64,000 bases of DNA from Gimesia alba (GTDB lineage Bacteria; Planctomycetota; Planctomycetia; Planctomycetales; Planctomycetaceae), in assembly GCF_007744675.1 (NCBI RefSeq), contig NZ_CP036269.1, forward strand, positions 7,447,917 through 7,511,916. The letters run 5' to 3'. Under the pieces are notes generated by a model. It was not told the DNA's origin, ran no database searches, and saw only the letters and a program-made list of their open reading frames with translations. Positions within the stretch are counted from its first letter, which is position 1. Every line of letters begins with the position of its first letter. Position numbers and translations under genes: made by a program. Below, in pieces: positions 25,584-34,330 of this stretch.

Positions 25584-27481
25584 ACCAGATCTCGCGAATC
25601 CCGATCAGAAAACAGCCATTGTCATTCGGACAACCACTAGCTTCATCGTCCACACAGCTATTCGAGAAGAGTCAGGCAGGAATCTTTATCAGTGGAGATT
25701 CTGGGTTCGGCAAAAGTAATGCCATGAAAGTGCTGATGCAGTCTTTGGCCCTTGAGGGTTTTGGATGGATGTTTATTAGTCCCCACGGTGAAGATCCTGA
25801 AGCTATGCGTGATTGGTGTCTGGCACAAAAAGAATCGATCCGTAATCGGGTTGTGTACATCGATCCGGCAGATACGAGACGGACGACGTGCATCAATCCC
25901 CTCGCGGTCGAACCGACGAATGACCCGATTCAATATCGTGCCAGGTTGACCAATAAAATCGGACACGTCAGCCGCATCCTCTTGGCAGCCTGGGGAGAAG
26001 AAGATTTCAACAGTCGCCCTCGATTGTTCACCTGGACCATGCGAATCCTGACCACCTTGGCAGAACTCGGTTTGCCGTTGGCCGATGCCAAGCAATTTCT
26101 CGATGTTGGTTCTGACATTTACAATGCCCTTGTGCAGGCGGTCCCCGATGTCATGGCAAGACACTTTTTTGAGAATCTGGCTGCCGGTCGTCCACAGGAT
26201 ATTCGGGAAGAGATCGAATCAACCCGCAATCGAATCCTTGGTTTCTTCAGTAACCCGATTACCGAAGCGATGCTCTCTCGTACAACGGGCGTACTCGATT
26301 TCGGACAATTGCGACGCAAAAACGCTATCGTGATTGTCAATCTGAGGCGGGGCGGTGTGCTGCGTGAAGAAGACCAACAGATTCTCGCGAATCTGTTCAT
26401 CGCGGAGTTGTTACACGATGTCTTCAACTGTGACAAACCAGTCCCCTACTTCGCCTTTTTGGATGAATTGCCGGTCTTCGCCAAGGGATCGGGACCGGAA
26501 TTGACCTCGGCAGCGGGACAAATTCGCAAGTTCTTGTTGCGATTGGTCTGTGCCACGCAGGGAGCCAATCCCTTCCCGGATCGGGCGGATGATCGTCTGC
26601 TCAATGCGCTGATCGGTCAGTGCGGGTTGCATTTTTTATTTCGACACAAGCACCCCTACGATGCAAAGTTTTTCGGGGAGATCATCGGACTACCAACTTA
26701 TGATCCCCAACGGATCAAACATGAAATGGTACAAACACAGCAATACCAAGCGGGGCATGATTTGGTCACTTTGACCGATACCAGCGAAAGTGAGTCAGAA
26801 ACAGAGGGAACGGGTGGTTCGGAATCGGACGGTACAACCGACACCGAATCATGGAGTGATACTGACAGTCAATCAACAGGGTCAGCCACCAACAGGTCTG
26901 AATCAAACTCTCGAACAACGGGAACCAGCCAGAACCCGTATGACTCACAGTTAAAACAAATTCGGCAGGCGGTCAGTGATGCCCGTTCCTCCACGACAGG
27001 CAGATCAGACAACGTCTCCCATGGTCACTCTGCAACTCAAGGAGGCTCGCGGGGTAGCTCTCATCAAACCTCCAGCAGTTGGTCCAAATCGGTTGGCAAA
27101 ACGGTTGGCAGGACATTCAAACAATCGCTGGTTCCCCGACTGCGGTGGCGGTCGGTGGTGACCGGGATTACCTATTTTACTCCCCAAGAACATCAGATGA
27201 TGAATGCCACGCTGCTTGCGTCGCTCCAGATTGGAGAAGCGATTGCCCACGGATCAGGGAACCCGATGAAGATTCAGTTCCCTCTCGCACAAGACCCCGC
27301 AAGATGGTCGCCCAAATTTGTGGCGCAACATGTCGAACAATACTTACAAATTCTGGCCCAGATTTCTCCTTCGCCGCGAGAAGTATTACAAGCACACCAA
27401 ACGGAACTGGAAACCATGATCAAAAATCTGGGGCTGGCATTGCCGGAAAAAGATGTCGGTGATGACCCTTTTCCCAATTGA
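25580..27481 (+). CDS. Type IV secretion coupling-protein-like ATPase (copy 2)
   Basis: 633 residues from GTG at 25580, with GGGAG upstream and a 4-base overlap with the gene before. Walker A is S38-S46 (SGDSGFGKS); the acidic pair D295-E296 lies in FAFLDELPVF, then CATQGANPF, as in VirD4-like ATPases. Residues about 398-510 form an unusual Ser/Thr/Glu-rich low-complexity linker, and a short C-terminal domain follows. It lacks a clear N-terminal membrane domain; the upstream small protein could supply one. It differs strongly from copy 1, so the pair arose from separate acquisitions rather than recent duplication (inference). Confidence 0.75.
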   Translation: MNQISRIPIRKQPLSFGQPLASSSTQLFEKSQAGIFISGDSGFGKSNAMKVLMQSLALEGFGWMFISPHGEDPEAMRDWCLAQKESIRNRVVYIDPADTRRTTCINPLAVEPTNDPIQYRARLTNKIGHVSRILLAAWGEEDFNSRPRLFTWTMRILTTLAELGLPLADAKQFLDVGSDIYNALVQAVPDVMARHFFENLAAGRPQDIREEIESTRNRILGFFSNPITEAMLSRTTGVLDFGQLRRKNAIVIVNLRRGGVLREEDQQILANLFIAELLHDVFNCDKPVPYFAFLDELPVFAKGSGPELTSAAGQIRKFLLRLVCATQGANPFPDRADDRLLNALIGQCGLHFLFRHKHPYDAKFFGEIIGLPTYDPQRIKHEMVQTQQYQAGHDLVTLTDTSESESETEGTGGSESDGTTDTESWSDTDSQSTGSATNRSESNSRTTGTSQNPYDSQLKQIRQAVSDARSSTTGRSDNVSHGHSATQGGSRGSSHQTSSSWSKSVGKTVGRTFKQSLVPRLRWRSVVTGITYFTPQEHQMMNATLLASLQIGEAIAHGSGNPMKIQFPLAQDPARWSPKFVAQHVEQYLQILAQISPSPREVLQAHQTELETMIKNLGLALPEKDVGDDPFPN

Positions 27482-27491
27482 AGGTGAATCC

Positions 27492-28427
27492 ATGATAACC
27501 ACACGCGACATCCCTGTACTTGCTGCTTTGGGACGGTATTTTCTGATGAACCGTCGCATGATCCAGCAAGAGTGCTATCCGACCGACGTGGATGGTCGGC
27601 TTTCGCGGCGTCGTCTCTCGGCGCTGGTCCGGGATGGTTATATCAGCAAACAAAGAATGCTGGTTGTCAACCCGCGCGATGAAACTCCCGCTCCCGTCTA
27701 TCATCTGGCGAAGCAAGGTTGCCAGTTTTTGGCGGAGCATTTTGAAGATGATCGATATTTAGTAAAACCGACCAGCATTGCGCAGCCGATGCACCTGTAT
27801 CATTATCTGGCAGTCGCCAACACGCATATGCTGCTCGACAAAGCGATTGTCCAAAGTTCTGTCAAATTGGTGACCTGGTGCAATGAGCAGGAATTTCTCA
27901 ATCCGGAGAACCCTGATCCCAAACAACGAATTCGATTGTATGCCGAACTGAAGACGGCCCCTAAAAAAATCATCTGTGCTCCGGACTCCGGTTTTCTGCT
28001 GGAAGTAGACGGACATCGTGGTGTCTTTTACTTGGAGCAGGATCGAGACCGTGATAACTACTCTCATAAACGGGTGGCTGCGTTGAAGTCACCGGGCTAT
28101 ACGGAACTTCATCGTCAACAACGGCACCGGAAACAATTTCCAGCTACGACCCTGAACCGGTTCACCGTGGTAATGGTTGCGCCGAGCGAAAAACGGCGCG
28201 ATGCATTGCGGCGTGCTTTTCATAAAAAAACAGGCGCGGATTTCTGGCGGTTCGCCTCACTGACGGAATTAACACCCAAAACATTCCTGCATGAACGGGT
28301 CTGGTATCGTACCGATTCTGACGACCCTCAACCGTTGGTTAAGACAACGGTACCATCAACCGTAGCATCAGAATTAACTCGAAGTAGCGAGGAGACAGAC
28401 AATGCGTTGGCAGTCTCAAAACATTGA
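27492..28427 (+). CDS. Replication-relaxation family protein (copy 2)
   Basis: 311 residues from the ATG at 27492 with GAAGGTG upstream, ten bases after the ATPase stop; the longer frame starts inside the ATPase gene. A winged-helix-like N-terminus (RRRLSALVRDGYISKQRML, VYHLAKQGCQFLAEHF) is followed by an alpha/beta domain with acidic residues (SGFLLEVDGHRGVFYLEQD). The arrangement parallels the 8361 gene. It probably works with the adjacent ATPase in DNA transfer or replication of the element. Confidence 0.65.
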   Translation: MITTRDIPVLAALGRYFLMNRRMIQQECYPTDVDGRLSRRRLSALVRDGYISKQRMLVVNPRDETPAPVYHLAKQGCQFLAEHFEDDRYLVKPTSIAQPMHLYHYLAVANTHMLLDKAIVQSSVKLVTWCNEQEFLNPENPDPKQRIRLYAELKTAPKKIICAPDSGFLLEVDGHRGVFYLEQDRDRDNYSHKRVAALKSPGYTELHRQQRHRKQFPATTLNRFTVVMVAPSEKRRDALRRAFHKKTGADFWRFASLTELTPKTFLHERVWYRTDSDDPQPLVKTTVPSTVASELTRSSEETDNALAVSKH

Positions 28428-28743
28428 TCGATTCGCCTGTTGCCGGGTCTCCGGGCAGGGCTCCGCCCCGACATACGCTGGCGGTTTTGTGGGTTGTATG
28501 TGTATTTGTTTGCCCACCAACGACTTAAGGGTGTCGGCTCAGTCATTCGGCAAGCTCAATCCATCCCCGACCTCACAGCTTTCCAGGGGGGTAACGAGTC
28601 AACCTGTGAGGTCGGGGCTAGATCGCCCCCGACACCCCCGGAAAACCATCCGTCAGCACCCGGCCATATGCCTGCCGCTGTCGGACAATTTTCCACTCTT
28701 CTTCCTCTGGTCAGAAGAGCATAAGTCGTACTCCCTCCCATGT
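28428..28743. other. Intergenic with a 14-bp inverted repeat
   Basis: CCCCGACCTCACAG (28565-28578) and CTGTGAGGTCGGGG (28604-28617) form a perfect 14-bp stem around 25 bases. Long read-through frames here are GC-rich and not protein-like. The stem could be a recombination, regulatory or origin site. Confidence 0.5.
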
Positions 28744-29355
28744 ATGTTGTTTTGTGTGCTGTTTTTGTTTGGCCGACAGCACGCAAAGTTGCATAGCAAA
28801 GCATTGCGCTCATCCCCCGAGAATAAATTCCGGCATGACCGGATTGAATACATCCAGGAAGTTCGAGATCTCTTGTACACGCTGACACGGCAGCGTTTTA
28901 CGGGAGCGAACTTTTTCGATGTCCGCCCACGGGCGGTTTTTGTACCCCATTTCACCCCTGATTGTATGGAACACGTACCAACCACAGTGCGACACGATGT
29001 CGATTCCAAAATGATGGCACCGATTGTCATTGCGAAACCACATTGGTTTCAATTTTGGAAACAGCCAATTCTTGTCAATATGCAACTGCTCGCCCGACAG
29101 GTCGATCTTGCTGATGACTGGAATCGGTTGACAGAACAGAGGCGAAAACTTCTCGAAGACCTAAGCAGTTTTCAGAAGCAAACAACTCAGTTCAAAAAAC
29201 AGGAAGGAAAGTGGCGAAACCTGTTTCAAACCATCGAGTGGGCTTCAAAGCCAACTCGAAAATCCAACAAGCCCCGTGTCCTCCCGGGCATGGGACTTGA
29301 ATTGAGCCTCCTGGCTCTGCATTTGGTGGTAGGAGTCGCATTTATGATGGTCTAA
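28744..29355 (+). CDS. Protein of unknown function with coiled coil and C-terminal membrane segment
   Basis: 203 residues from the ATG at 28744; the open frame extends upstream through the inverted repeat, which argues against a longer protein. Hydrophobic start (LFCVLFLFG), then mixed alpha/beta, a helix LADDWNRLTEQRRKLLEDLS (about 138-160) and a terminal hydrophobic segment (LLALHLVVGVAFMMV). No family is recognised and the ribosome site is weak; composition is plausible for a real tail-anchored protein. Confidence 0.4.
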   Translation: MLFCVLFLFGRQHAKLHSKALRSSPENKFRHDRIEYIQEVRDLLYTLTRQRFTGANFFDVRPRAVFVPHFTPDCMEHVPTTVRHDVDSKMMAPIVIAKPHWFQFWKQPILVNMQLLARQVDLADDWNRLTEQRRKLLEDLSSFQKQTTQFKKQEGKWRNLFQTIEWASKPTRKSNKPRVLPGMGLELSLLALHLVVGVAFMMV

Positions 29356-29449
29356 CCATCATGACGGAAGCGGCTCCTAAGGAGTGAGAACAGTGTGTCA
29401 TACGGAAGTTGCCGTTGTCAACTTCTGTATGCAGGCTTGCGGATGTGTT

Positions 29450-29547
29450 GAGTGTCGTTTTCGAACGTACCAGACGCTTTCTAAAGCTGACTTTGATTCC
29501 CATCAGGAATCCAACTCGATGAGCAGGTTATTCATCCTCGCTCATCA
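29450..29547 (+). ncRNA. Duplicated structured leader, copy 1
   Basis: Aligned without gaps to 30150-30247 (offset exactly 700). Shared elements: GAGTGTC, GTACCAGAC, a first hairpin GATTCC-CATCA-GGAATC (29495-29511) and a second, GATGAGC (29518-29524) with GCTCATC (29540-29546). In copy 2 the inner pair of the first stem is A-T instead of C-G, a compensatory change. It lies 130 bases before the next gene and is likely a cis-acting RNA. Confidence 0.6.
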
Positions 29548-29676
29548 ACTTTTATTGGATGTAACGACAGTTTCAACCTTGCGCCGATCAGAGAGGGTTG
29601 GTTTGGTATTTGGTTGAGACAGGTCTTTCGTCCCGTCAATTTGACGGATTTTAATTTCTTTCCTCCCAAGATCATT

Positions 29677-29997
29677 ATGGAAAATGACAAGAAAACAACA
29701 CCGGTAAAATTTTCTGACACCACTAACAAGGTCAAGGAAACAAAACAGCCACCCATTTGTCGTGTGGAATTCAGTGGTATTAGTGCTGCTGTCTGGCCCA
29801 AGCAGATTCCTTCTGCAGACGGTAAACCACGCGAAACGTGGATGGTCAGTCTCACCCGTTCCTACCGGGATGGTAATGAGGCGAAGCGAACGCATGTACT
29901 TTTTCCAGAACATTTACTGCCTGCTTCAATGGCTCTCATCAAAGCATGGGAATTTATTGAGAACGGTGGCAAACCCGAAGAGAAGAACAATGTGTAA
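29677..29997 (+). CDS. Small protein, paralog of the 30455 gene
   Basis: 106 residues from the ATG at 29677; upstream in-frame extension lacks a ribosome site. Core ICRVEFSGISAAVWPKQI, SYRDGNEAKRTHVLF and a terminal helix (PASMALIKAWEFIENG). The order and length match the 30455 product (FISASVFGHEI, YKDGDDVKYTSSF, VLQMAQAYVE). A short beta-sheet followed by a helix would suit a small nucleic-acid-binding protein, but this is inference. Both genes follow copies of the same structured leader. Confidence 0.65.
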   Translation: MENDKKTTPVKFSDTTNKVKETKQPPICRVEFSGISAAVWPKQIPSADGKPRETWMVSLTRSYRDGNEAKRTHVLFPEHLLPASMALIKAWEFIENGGKPEEKNNV

Positions 29998-30109
29998 GGA
30001 TGCAATTGCTACGGTGAAGGTTCTTGCTGGTATGAGCTTGCTCAAACCAGCAAAATTGGAGTGGAAACAAAGAATTTTGGAACGGTTGCTCTCTCAATCG
30101 TTCCGATAA
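29990..30109 (+). CDS. Possible 39-residue protein overlapping the previous gene
   Basis: The ATG at 29990 overlaps the end of the previous gene by 8 bases, suggesting translational coupling. The product is basic and helical (MCKDAIATVKVLAGMSLLKP, then WKQRILERLLSQS). It may be genuine, but it is short and has no independent ribosome site. Confidence 0.3.
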   Translation: MCKDAIATVKVLAGMSLLKPAKLEWKQRILERLLSQSFR

Positions 30110-30149
30110 ACAACCTTCCCCCTGTGGTAGGAGGCTGGACAACTTCGTC

Positions 30150-30247
30150 GAGTGTCATCTGTGGATGTACCAGACATTTTGGCTGGCTGAAATCGATTCA
30201 CTTGTTGAATCTTATTCGATGAGCGGAACATCCTCTCTCGCTCATCA
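30150..30247 (+). ncRNA. Duplicated structured leader, copy 2
   Basis: The counterpart of 29450-29547: GAGTGTC, GTACCAGAC, GATTCA-CTTGT-TGAATC (30195-30211) and GATGAGC/GCTCATC (30218-30224, 30240-30246). Loop and flanking bases differ more than stem bases. It lies about 208 bases before the 30455 gene. Confidence 0.6.
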
Positions 30248-30454
30248 CCCTTTTTTTCAATTTCAAACGACCGCCAAACCCTCGTTGAAAATGTTCACAA
30301 TCTCCTTGCGCACTTTGCAAACTCGTGTCATGGTCGCGGTCTGTCTGCTCGATTCGATGTTTATTCAATGCAGACAGGTAAGCGAATCTCACGGGTTGCT
30401 GATTAACTATGAGAAGCAATTCAGAACTGTTCCTTCCACAGAAAGGTTGAGCCA

Positions 30455-30730
30455 ATGGCTAAGAAAAGTGCAAAACGAAACAGTAATAATCCTCCGGAAA
30501 AAGTGTACCGGATCGGTTTCATCTCGGCTTCCGTTTTCGGACATGAAATTGAAACGGACGAAGGCCCCATCACAGTCCGCAGCGTCAATGTGCAGAAACG
30601 GTATAAGGATGGGGATGATGTTAAATATACCTCATCCTTTAACCTGGCGGAATTGCCTCAGGCCGTCCGCGTTCTGCAAATGGCACAGGCATATGTTGAA
30701 CGGGCTGAGGCCGAAATCATTCTGGACTGA
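30455..30730 (+). CDS. Small protein, paralog of the 29677 gene
   Basis: 91 residues with AGAAAGG about 8 nt before the ATG. The basic N-terminus (AKKSAKRNSNNPPEK) is followed by the shared core (RIGFISASVFGHEI, VRSVNVQKRYKDGDDVKY) and a helix (PQAVRVLQMAQAYVERAEAE). See the paralog for the suggested fold. It ends 22 bases before a strong hairpin and then the excisionase-like gene. Confidence 0.7.
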   Translation: MAKKSAKRNSNNPPEKVYRIGFISASVFGHEIETDEGPITVRSVNVQKRYKDGDDVKYTSSFNLAELPQAVRVLQMAQAYVERAEAEIILD

Positions 30731-30751
30731 CGCACCGGCAGATTCGTTTCC

Positions 30752-30781
30752 GGACGGTGATCAAAACTTCGATCACCGTCC
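30752..30781 (+). terminator. Hairpin, probable terminator
   Basis: GGACGGTGATC (30752-30762) and GATCACCGTCC (30771-30781) give a perfect 11-bp stem with an 8-base loop, followed by CCCTCTTTCT. The U tract is imperfect, so partial termination before xis-int is possible. Confidence 0.5.
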
Positions 30782-30811
30782 CCTCTTTCTCTAAACTTGA
30801 AAGGTATAAAG

Positions 30812-31084
30812 ATGAACGTTCCAGAAATTGAGAATCGGCTCGAAAAGATCGAAACGCTTCTCTCTGAACTAATCCAACATAAGTCACAGAAGGAATGGTA
30901 TAGCACGGCGGATCTCGCTGAACTCACAGGCCGGGCCGAATTTACTGTCCGCGAGTGGTGCCGCCTTGGTCGTATTACAGCGGAAAAGGAAGCTAATGGG
31001 CGGAAACATGAATGGCGAGTCAGTCATGCAGAAGTCCAACGCATACTGAACCATGGTCCAAGACCACTCGTCCTTCGGAATTAA
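30812..31084 (+). CDS. Excisionase-like helix-turn-helix protein
   Basis: 90 residues from the ATG at 30812 (AAAGG about 7 nt upstream). A coiled N-terminus (PEIENRLEKIETLLSELI) is followed by a MerR/excisionase-type winged helix: WYSTADLAELTGRAEFTV, then REWCRLGRITAEKE. It immediately precedes the recombinase gene, as excisionases usually do, and probably directs excision by bending att DNA. Confidence 0.75.
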   Translation: MNVPEIENRLEKIETLLSELIQHKSQKEWYSTADLAELTGRAEFTVREWCRLGRITAEKEANGRKHEWRVSHAEVQRILNHGPRPLVLRN

Positions 31085-31152
31085 AAGCTGCGCCCTTAAA
31101 AGGGCTGATCTGGACTTCACAATGTTTTTCCTGCAAGGTGCTATCGTCTCTC

Positions 31153-32406
31153 ATGGCCTCACTTGAGAACCGCACTGGCTATTTCAACGTCGTGTTTCGG
31201 TTCGGCGGCAAGAAATATACTCGGTCGCTGCATACCGATGACGAGTCAGAAGCCAATCGATTACTGGCAAATCTTGAACAGACGGTTCGAGACGTTAAGA
31301 GTGGTCGAATTTCTCTACCACCTGATGCCGATATTCCGACGTTTTTGCTGTCTGATGGGAAACTGACAACTCCACACATCAATAACAACGATTCCATTTC
31401 TGAAATTCAACTTTCTCTCCGCGATCTTTTCGAATCATTTTTTGCTTCATTACCAGACAAGGCGCTGGATGAATCTACCGTTTCGTTAATGAAAACGCAT
31501 CGGAATAATTTACTTCGCATACTTGGGGATAAGGTCGTTATCGAAGAGATTGATTTGAACGCGCTTGATGTCTACAGCAAGAAACGCCAGAAAGAGAATG
31601 GACGCCGGAAAGGACAAATTAGTGCGAATACAATTAAAAAGGAAATTGTTACATTGCGACGCGTACTTCTATGGGGTAAGAAGCGAGGCAAATTATCATT
31701 TGAGATTCCTGAAATCAGAGATATACAACTCCCAAAATCAACTGAACGCCCTTCGTTTCAAACATTCGATGAAATCACAGTTCAGATTGAACAGGACGAT
31801 CTGACTCAGGAACAGCAAAGCGAACTCTGGGAGTGCCTGTATCTGAGAACAGATGAGATTAGTCAATTGATTCAACATGTGCGCAAGAAAGCATCGCACA
31901 CATTTCTTTATCCGATGATTGTCACGGCAGCTCATACAGGAGCCCGCCGTAGTGAACTCATACGATCACAGTTGACTGACATTCGGGATGATGTACTCGT
32001 AATTCGTGAGAAAAAACGTCGCCGTGGACAGGAATCGACACGCAGGGTTCCGATGTCCGCACTGTTGAAAGAAACGCTGCATGAATGGAAAGTTGAGCAT
32101 CCCGGTGGAAAATACACGTTTGCTGTAAAAGATACATCAAATCGAAAGCAGACTGAAACTGCCCGAGCAATTACACGTGACGAGGCACACAGGAGCTTCA
32201 AGAGAGTGATGAAAAACAGTAAATGGGGGGTCATTCCAGGGTGGCATTGCCTGCGTCATTCCTTCATCAGTAATCTTGCATCCCATTCGATCGACCAGAG
32301 GCTAATCGATGAATTCGTGGGACACACGACTGAAGAAATGCGACGTCGTTATCGTCATCTCTTTCCCGAAGTGAAGCAAGCCGCCATTAGTTCAGTATTT
32401 GACTGA
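31153..32406 (+). CDS. Tyrosine recombinase (integrase)
   Basis: 417 residues from the ATG at 31153; the frame opens earlier but within the excisionase-like gene. An Arm/SAM-like N-terminal region (about 90-190) is followed by the catalytic domain with R265 (TGARRSEL), H365-x-x-R368 (HCLRHSF), H391 (VGHTTEE) and nucleophile Y400. All key residues are intact. It lies 131 bases from the 3' end of tRNA-Leu, the likely attachment site. It integrates and, with the excisionase-like protein, removes the element. Confidence 0.92.
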   Translation: MASLENRTGYFNVVFRFGGKKYTRSLHTDDESEANRLLANLEQTVRDVKSGRISLPPDADIPTFLLSDGKLTTPHINNNDSISEIQLSLRDLFESFFASLPDKALDESTVSLMKTHRNNLLRILGDKVVIEEIDLNALDVYSKKRQKENGRRKGQISANTIKKEIVTLRRVLLWGKKRGKLSFEIPEIRDIQLPKSTERPSFQTFDEITVQIEQDDLTQEQQSELWECLYLRTDEISQLIQHVRKKASHTFLYPMIVTAAHTGARRSELIRSQLTDIRDDVLVIREKKRRRGQESTRRVPMSALLKETLHEWKVEHPGGKYTFAVKDTSNRKQTETARAITRDEAHRSFKRVMKNSKWGVIPGWHCLRHSFISNLASHSIDQRLIDEFVGHTTEEMRRRYRHLFPEVKQAAISSVFD

Positions 32407-32488
32407 AGGCTTCCCAGTTATGGTTTCCAATGTTATCCCAATCTCATTGAAATTCTGTCCGCGATTTGTCCGCGGTAATTCCATTCAC

Positions 32489-32527
32489 AAAAAAAAGGAC
32501 TCAGAGCTGAATTGCCCTAAGTCCTTT
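32489..32527 (-). terminator. Terminator of tRNA-Leu
   Basis: On the minus strand AAAGGACT and AGTCCTTT form an 8-bp stem followed by a T run. It directly follows the tRNA and could also stop integrase read-through from the other side. Confidence 0.75.
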
Positions 32528-32537
32528 AATACCAAAG

Positions 32538-32622
32538 TGCCCAAGAGAGGATTCGAACCTCCACGTCCTTTACGGACACTAGAACCTGAATCTAGCGCGT
32601 CTGCCAATTCCGCCACTTGGGC
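32538..32622 (-). tRNA. tRNA-Leu (anticodon CAG)
   Basis: An 85-base cloverleaf. The acceptor stem begins GCCCAAG and ends with TTGGGC plus discriminator A; the D-arm is TGGCGGAATTGGCAGACG; anticodon stem CTAGA with loop TTCAGGT and TCTAG; a long variable arm (TGTCCGTAAAGGACG) and T-arm GAGGTTCGAATCCTC. Loop and variable arm identify Leu(CAG). CCA is not encoded (the next bases are CTT). The 3' half is the presumed integration site. Confidence 0.95.
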
Positions 32623-32627
32623 CTGGC

Positions 32628-32902
32628 CATTGATCGTATCCCTTTTTAAGACAAACCCTTATAGCATATTCACTTAACGAAACTCAAGGGTTGTCAAGCT
32701 GGGTCGCGTCATGGGGAAGCAGGTATAGTAAAGACTTTCCCCCCCTTTTTCCAGTCACAGATACGCGAAATTTCGTAGATCTGAGGTGAGTCGTTCGGGC
32801 CTGTCTGTGCCTCGAAATTGAGGTTTTCCGTATTAGTGGGCTCTGATAAACTGTGCACTCCTCTCTTATCTCTCATCAGAATCCTCGTCGCCGAATCATT
32901 CC
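32628..32902. other. Intergenic between tRNA-Leu and porin
   Basis: Holds the tRNA promoter (minus strand) and the porin promoter. No additional gene is seen. Confidence 0.3.
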
Positions 32903-34330
32903 ATGCGGTCGAATCCAGGACTTTTTACGTTCCTCGTCATTATGCTGGCACCCGTTTGGGGGTGGGCACAGGACAGCTTGTATCCAGCCTCTGCGTCGTC
33001 TGCTGCGCGTGTGAAACTGAGCGATTCGCAGGAAACCCTCTTTCCTATCGACACTGATCAACCCCAAACGGAAACAGCCCCACGCCTCGTCACCTATGAT
33101 GAAAACACGCTCCCGTTTGTCCCCCCGGCACCGGGAACAGAGACCCCCGATTCGATCATCCAGCCACTTCCAGAATACACAGAGCTGGCGAATGGTGATG
33201 AAGCACGCTTCGCCAGCCAGTTTTCCACTGACTCCAGTCAATTTGATATCGGATTGAACCTCTACTCGGCCCCTCCCTTCACAGGAGGACTGATTGTGTT
33301 CGGCCCGAATGTCGCCATGAAGCTGGGCGGTTTTGTCAAAGCCGATTTCATTTACGATTTTAATCCCATTGATTCGACGGATTCGTTTGTCACTACGAGC
33401 ATCCCCGTCGATGCACCGCCGCGCACAAACGCCCGTTTCCATGCCCGGCAGTCGCGGTTAAGCTTTGATACGCGCTGGTTATCCGACGATCGAATTATCC
33501 GCATCTATGTCGAAGGCGATTTTTTCAGTGAAGGAGATCGCTTTCGTCTCCGGCATGCTTTCGGCGAAAGCGGGCGTTTGCTAGTGGGGCGAACCTGGAC
33601 GACCTTCACTGATGTCGCAGCAGCGCCCGCGACTCTGGACTTTGAAGGGTCGGTCTCGAACGTCAATCGCCGGCAGGCACAAGCCCGCTGGACTCAAACG
33701 ATTTTCCATGACGACTTGAAACTAGCACTCGCTGTGGAAGACACCGATTTTATTATTGAAACGCCTTTTGGCGTCACCGGAGAGCCGCGCAAACCCTCAC
33801 CCGACTTTGTGGGACACCTGCGGCTCGACCGGGAACGTGCCCAGTTTCAGGTCGCCAGTCTGTTTCGCGTGGTCGGTTTTCAGCCTACGGGAAAAAGTGT
33901 GATCACCAAATCGGCCTGGGGGCTCAATTTTACAGGAGTCATCCTCGCTACAGATAAGACCAAGGTCTATTCTCAAATCGTCTTTGGTGAAGGGATCGGC
34001 AGCTATCGCGATCTTCCCGATGCCGCTCCAACCGCAGCCAACCAGAGCGGTCTCATGCCGCTCTTCGGCTGGATGGTCGGCGTGACTCATGACTGGAATG
34101 ATTCTCTCAGTTCGAACTTTACCTACGCCGAGAACCGCCTAGGCACCACCGCCTTTCAAAACCCGAACGACGTTGAAGCAACCACTTACCTGGCCGCCAA
34201 CTTGATCTGGAGTCCGTTGGACCGAGTCAAGGTGGGAGTCGAGTATCTCTATGGAACCCGGGAGAACGTCAACGGCGCCATGGGAGACGCCCATCGGCTC
34301 CAAGCCTCGTTCATTTTTGATCTGCCTTGA
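32903..34330 (+). CDS. DcaP-like trimeric outer-membrane porin
   Basis: 475 residues. Signal peptide (GLFTFLVIMLAPVWGWA) then a Pro/Thr-rich periplasmic segment (about 35-120) and a barrel with VAMKLGGFVKADFIYDFNPI, a typical start of DcaP/porin_O barrels, and RLSFDTRWLS. Terminal beta-strand FIFDLP lacks the usual terminal Phe but ends in a barrel strand. DcaP-type channels pass small organic acids or peptides. It stands alone on the chromosomal side of tRNA-Leu. Confidence 0.8.
   Translation: MRSNPGLFTFLVIMLAPVWGWAQDSLYPASASSAARVKLSDSQETLFPIDTDQPQTETAPRLVTYDENTLPFVPPAPGTETPDSIIQPLPEYTELANGDEARFASQFSTDSSQFDIGLNLYSAPPFTGGLIVFGPNVAMKLGGFVKADFIYDFNPIDSTDSFVTTSIPVDAPPRTNARFHARQSRLSFDTRWLSDDRIIRIYVEGDFFSEGDRFRLRHAFGESGRLLVGRTWTTFTDVAAAPATLDFEGSVSNVNRRQAQARWTQTIFHDDLKLALAVEDTDFIIETPFGVTGEPRKPSPDFVGHLRLDRERAQFQVASLFRVVGFQPTGKSVITKSAWGLNFTGVILATDKTKVYSQIVFGEGIGSYRDLPDAAPTAANQSGLMPLFGWMVGVTHDWNDSLSSNFTYAENRLGTTAFQNPNDVEATTYLAANLIWSPLDRVKVGVEYLYGTRENVNGAMGDAHRLQASFIFDLP

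Larger units (their letters stand above)
5270..32545. mobile_element. Integrative, conjugation-like element next to tRNA-Leu(CAG)
   Basis: The right end is supported by an excisionase-like gene, a tyrosine recombinase (31153-32406) and the 3' end of tRNA-Leu at 32538, the usual arrangement for tRNA-targeted integration. The cargo between is accessory: two coupling-protein-like ATPases, two replication-relaxation proteins, a primase, a TA pair, a diversity-generating retroelement and an E1/E2/JAMM cassette. The left boundary is a guess placed at the end of the corA remnant. I looked for a copy of the tRNA 3' end between about 4.3 and 5.4 kb and did not find one, so the true left end may lie elsewhere, possibly outside the window. 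Confidence 0.55.

Noticed and set aside
28402-28743. N-terminal extension of the 28744 gene
   Set aside because: It would include a 14-bp inverted repeat and GC-rich repeats.
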